From Phycisphaerales bacterium UBA2396 (GTDB taxonomy: Bacteria > Planctomycetota > Phycisphaerae > Phycisphaerales > UBA1924): a stretch of 20,533 nucleotides of DNA. The notes beneath the pieces were generated by a model. That model was not told the DNA's origin, did not search any database, and saw nothing but the letters and a program-made list of their open reading frames with translations. This document shows, piece after piece, positions 20,364 to 20,533 of this stretch. Numbering within the stretch: position 1 is the stretch's first letter; each line of letters starts with the position of its first letter. Location of the stretch: positions 1 to 20,533 of the forward strand of contig DDSG01000074.1 in the NCBI GenBank assembly GCA_002343325.1, in the 5' to 3' direction. Made by a program: the position numbers and the translations under genes.

Positions 20364-20533
20364 ATGCACATCAAGCCAGTCGATCGGAGTGTCCATCCCG
20401 CGGTGGTGAGCGTTCGCATTCTGTGTGACGACCCCGAGGGACTTGGCATGTCGTCGGGCGAGGTGGAGATCAAGGCGAGCAGGACGCAGACGCTGCTGGA
20501 AGCGGCGATGGAGCACGGGATCAACATCGAGCA
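20364..20533 (+). CDS. 2Fe-2S ferredoxin-like protein, N-terminal part (cut by window edge)
   Basis: 56 codons are present without a stop. ATG 20364 has GGAGG at 20350-20354, nine bases upstream; a second in-frame ATG at 20448 also has GAGGG nearby. The readable part contains GEVEIKASRTQTLLEAAMEH followed by GINIE, which matches the strand-helix before the Cys ligand loop of plant-type and adrenodoxin-type ferredoxins (TLLEAA-x-x-x-G-I-x-I). The cysteines themselves would lie beyond the window, so the call rests on this segment. It is transcribed divergently from the glycosyltransferase gene, 82 bases apart. Confidence 0.6.
   Translation, partial: MHIKPVDRSVHPAVVSVRILCDDPEGLGMSSGEVEIKASRTQTLLEAAMEHGINIE

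Noticed and set aside
1..20533. CRISPR array, insertion sequence or prophage
   Set aside because: No regularly spaced repeats of 25-40 bases, transposase, integrase or phage structural gene was found.

Overview
The window is G+C-rich, densely coded bacterial DNA, most likely from a planctomycete of the Phycisphaerae type. The clues are: paired Asp-rich dockerin/EF-hand-like repeats at the C-terminus of a secreted subtilase and in a small membrane protein; a secreted protein ending in a PTPGA-hydrophobic-RRRR sorting tail; a pseudopilin with the planctomycete-style leader; the short form of AMP nucleosidase; and an mraZ without the rest of a dcw cluster. This assignment is inference from gene content; no rRNA gene is present.

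Layout. 1-1223 (+): a dockerin-like membrane protein and a SixA-like histidine phosphatase. 1257-7969 (-): a multidomain subtilase, the elongation factor LepA, and a tight three-gene operon of a 10-cysteine secreted peptide, a membrane-anchored protein of unknown function, and a fusion of a MauE/DoxX-like redox membrane domain to a type IV pseudopilin. Its predicted promoter carries a 12-base homopolymer in the -35/-10 spacer. 8222-9458 (+): a coiled-coil membrane protein and AMP nucleosidase, convergent with a SAM methyltransferase (9462-10319, -). 10320-11418: an AT-richer patch with iteron-like repeats, inverted repeats, a palindromic operator candidate, a small winged-helix-like protein gene and a hairpin-rich non-coding stretch. 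11419-12390 (-): mraZ with a textbook TGGG-box promoter, followed by about 490 non-coding bases full of stem-loops that end in an intrinsic terminator. 12695-14290 (+): a flavin-reductase-like protein and an amidohydrolase. 14294-15233: divergent slyX-like and PagL-like outer-membrane genes. 15237-20281 (-): an HPt protein and a response regulator/diguanylate cyclase, a sorted extracellular protein, two coupled unknown genes, and a glycosyltransferase/LAB_N pair. The right edge holds the start of a 2Fe-2S ferredoxin-like gene (+).

Genes that appear to work together. HPt plus REC-GGDEF form a phosphorelay to c-di-GMP. The GT2 glycosyltransferase plus LAB_N membrane protein (ATGA overlap), with the PagL-like deacylase elsewhere, suggest lipid-linked sugar transfer and lipid A remodelling, so a real LPS-bearing outer membrane. 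The MauE-pseudopilin / Cys-rich peptide operon is the best candidate for an undescribed system: a periplasmic CxC redox membrane protein covalently joined to a pilus-like subunit and co-expressed with a disulfide-rich peptide, possibly under a switchable promoter.
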